From JAVXTH01 sp036642795 (GTDB taxonomy: Bacteria; Bacillota_I; Bacilli_A; Erysipelotrichales; Erysipelotrichaceae): a DNA stretch of 63,135 nt. A model generated the notes under the pieces. The model had not been told where the DNA came from. It did not search any database and saw nothing but the letters and a program-made list of their open reading frames with translations. Made by a program: the position numbers and the translations under genes. This document shows positions 61,509 through 63,135 of this stretch, in pieces. The stretch lies in NCBI GenBank assembly GCA_036642795.1, contig JAVXTH010000006.1:1-63135 (forward strand). Direction: 5' to 3'. The stretch's first letter is position 1. Each line of letters starts with the position of its first letter.

Positions 61509-62402
61509 ATGAAAAGATTTTTTAAAGACAAAAAGAAACTGTTAATACTTAGTGTATTTATGATACTAGGTTTAGCAGCTTGTACAAATGCTCGAGGAAC
61601 GGATGGGCAAATTATTAAAGATTTAGTTATTTATTTAGATACACCATTTTCACAAACGTTCAATACTGGTTCTTGGTTTGATGGAATTATCGTTTGGCCA
61701 ATTTCTCAAATGATTAACTTTGTAGCAATTTATAGTGATGCTGGTATTGCCGTTATTGTTGTTACGTTCTTGATTCAGTTAATCACAGCAGCATTCTCTA
61801 TCAAATCTCAAGTAGCATCTCAGAAAATGCAGATGTTACAACCAGAGATGAATCGTATTCAAGCTAAATATGCTGGAAAAACAGATGATCGTTCTAAAAT
61901 GCAACAAGCTACAGAAATGCAAGCTTTATATAGTAAGCATAAGATTTCTCCTTTTGGATCAATCTTAGTAATGTTTATTCAATTCCCAATTATTATTGGT
62001 ATGTATCAAGCTGTAATGAGAGCATATTCTGTTATTGCTGGTGATTTCATGGGTGTTAATCTTTCGATTACGCCAATTGATGGTATTAGAAATGCCGAAT
62101 GGGCTTACTTAGTAATATTCTTACTTATGGTAGGATCTCAATTCTTATCAATGAAGTTTCCTCAATGGTTACAAGAAAAACGTAAAAAACGCTTGCATGT
62201 AAAAGAGAAAAAATATGCACAACCGGAAGCACAGGGTAGTGGCATGATGAAATCAATGAATATGATGACTTATGTTTCATTAGCAATGATTTCGTTCTTA
62301 TCATTAACTTGGCCATTAGGTATGTCATTTTATTGGTTAGTTTCTGCCGTATGTCGTGTATTACAGAGTTGGGTAATTGATCGTTTCTTTATTAAAGATT
62401 AA
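61509..62402 (+). CDS. yidC: Membrane protein insertase YidC (lipoprotein form)
   Basis: 297 residues. A lipoprotein signal peptide ends LGLAAC, with the lipidated Cys at 25, as in B. subtilis SpoIIIJ. Five membrane segments follow, with GIAVIVVTFLIQLITAAFS and the FPIIIGMYQAVMRA segment. It inserts membrane proteins with or without Sec. The charged loop KRKKRLHVKEKKYAQ is cytosolic. Only this one YidC is seen here; it is followed by jag. Confidence 0.95.
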   Translation: MKRFFKDKKKLLILSVFMILGLAACTNARGTDGQIIKDLVIYLDTPFSQTFNTGSWFDGIIVWPISQMINFVAIYSDAGIAVIVVTFLIQLITAAFSIKSQVASQKMQMLQPEMNRIQAKYAGKTDDRSKMQQATEMQALYSKHKISPFGSILVMFIQFPIIIGMYQAVMRAYSVIAGDFMGVNLSITPIDGIRNAEWAYLVIFLLMVGSQFLSMKFPQWLQEKRKKRLHVKEKKYAQPEAQGSGMMKSMNMMTYVSLAMISFLSLTWPLGMSFYWLVSAVCRVLQSWVIDRFFIKD

Positions 62403-62428
62403 TTAAAAAGTAATGTGGAGGTGTAAGT

Positions 62429-63055
62429 ATGAAAAGTTATACTGGAAAAAACTTGGATGAAGCGTTGCAACTAGCAGCCAAAGAAAAACAAGTGAGTGTT
62501 GAAGAATTAACTTATACAGTTACCGAAGAGAAAAAGGGTTTCCTTGGTCTTGGTGGTGAAGTAACAGCAAGCGTATATTGTGTAAATGATATATGTGAAT
62601 TTATTGCGGATTACTTAGAATTATATTTCAAAAACATTGAATTAGAAATTGATATTGATGTAAGTGTTGAAGACAACTTCTTCTATGTAGACTTGAATGC
62701 TGAAAACAACGCAATCTTAATTGGTCGCAATGGACAAACATTACAAGCACTTAATACAGTGACAAAAGCTGCCGTCTCAAGTGAATTTAAACGTCGTGTT
62801 GGTATTCTTATCGATGTGAACGGTTATAAAGAAGAAAAATATGCGAAAGTATGCGCATTAGCTAAACGTGTTGCTAAGAGCGTTCAAAGAAGTAAGACCG
62901 ATGCTATTTTGGATCCGATGCCTGCGGATGAACGTAAAGCAATTCATAATGCCTTAACGAATGTGAAATTTATTTCCACAGCAAGTGAAGGCGAAGGTAG
63001 AGATCGTCGAATTAAAATATTATATGATCCTAGCAAAAGTGAAATTGACGAATAA
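62429..63055 (+). CDS. jag: RNA-binding protein Jag (KhpB)
   Basis: 208 residues: an N-terminal Jag_N domain (MKSYTGKNLDEALQLAAKE, with EEKKGFLGLGGEVTA), a KH domain (LIGRNGQTLQALNTVTKAAV), and an R3H domain (ADERKAIHNALTN). It binds RNA together with KhpA and affects cell division in streptococci. It follows yidC on the same transcript, and a terminator follows. Confidence 0.95.
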   Translation: MKSYTGKNLDEALQLAAKEKQVSVEELTYTVTEEKKGFLGLGGEVTASVYCVNDICEFIADYLELYFKNIELEIDIDVSVEDNFFYVDLNAENNAILIGRNGQTLQALNTVTKAAVSSEFKRRVGILIDVNGYKEEKYAKVCALAKRVAKSVQRSKTDAILDPMPADERKAIHNALTNVKFISTASEGEGRDRRIKILYDPSKSEIDE

Positions 63056-63073
63056 TTAAAAACAAGCAAACAA

Positions 63074-63109
63074 AAAACAAAATTACTTAAGCGTAGTTTT
63101 GTTTTTTTT
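63074..63109 (+). terminator. Terminator after jag
   Basis: AAAACAAAATTAC pairs with GTAGTTTTGTTTT around a 6-base loop and runs into eight T. Confidence 0.85.
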
Positions 63110-63135
63110 ATGTGTTTAATTATTGAATCCTTGTT

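Overview
The window is an AT-rich, low-GC Gram-positive (Firmicutes) chromosome segment that contains the replication origin. Evidence for this is the dnaA-dnaN-S4-recF-gyrB-gyrA block facing rpmH-rnpA-yidC-jag, a DnaA-box-rich gap between dnaA and rpmH, two parS sites, two T-box leaders and a guanine-type riboswitch. TGG is used for Trp and TGA as a stop (tyrA ends in TGA), so the code is standard and it is not a Mycoplasma. The gene set and style fit an Erysipelotrichia-like lineage, but that placement is an inference. Left of the origin most genes lie on the minus strand, the leading strand for a fork moving left from about 60.5 kb.

Region by region: 0-4.7 kb is a minus-strand run rpmE-tdk-prfA-prmC-rpoN plus a small zinc-ribbon membrane protein. 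4.8-7.8 kb is an ABC importer of the TrpXYZ type behind a T-box leader. 7.8-10.9 kb holds murA and a DUF1846-family gene. 10.9-21.9 kb is a purine operon, purE-K-L-C-F-M-N-H, headed by a guanine-class purine riboswitch, a 21-codon small ORF and a second terminator. 21.9-28.4 kb is a divergent aromatic operon (aroB-aroC-aroF-aroF-aroA-tyrA) headed by a 14-codon leader peptide with a Tyr-Tyr-Phe-Tyr-Phe run and a terminator, which looks like classical attenuation. 28.5-37.1 kb carries mutS-mutL-tcdA-tmk-holB-ricT-rsmI.

37.2-44.2 kb is the accessory part. Three proteins share a C-terminal helical module with the signature HILNAEGEKIQ and Cys-rich ends. One of them has a choice-of-anchor-A-like domain and a Ser/Thr-rich linker, and a GT4-type glycosyltransferase lies next to it. 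A PTS IIBC-like membrane protein without the EIIB catalytic Cys and a SEDS (FtsW/RodA) protein follow. This is the best candidate for an undescribed system, possibly a glycosylated surface layer.

44.2-63.1 kb returns to conserved genes: nadK, a CYTH protein, an EVE/PUA-like unknown, recR-ybaB-dnaX, tadA, SRP RNA, serS with a Ser T-box, gyrA/gyrB/recF/S4/dnaN/dnaA, oriC, and rpmH-rnpA-yidC-jag on the other side. I saw no tRNA or rRNA gene, CRISPR array, transposase or prophage.
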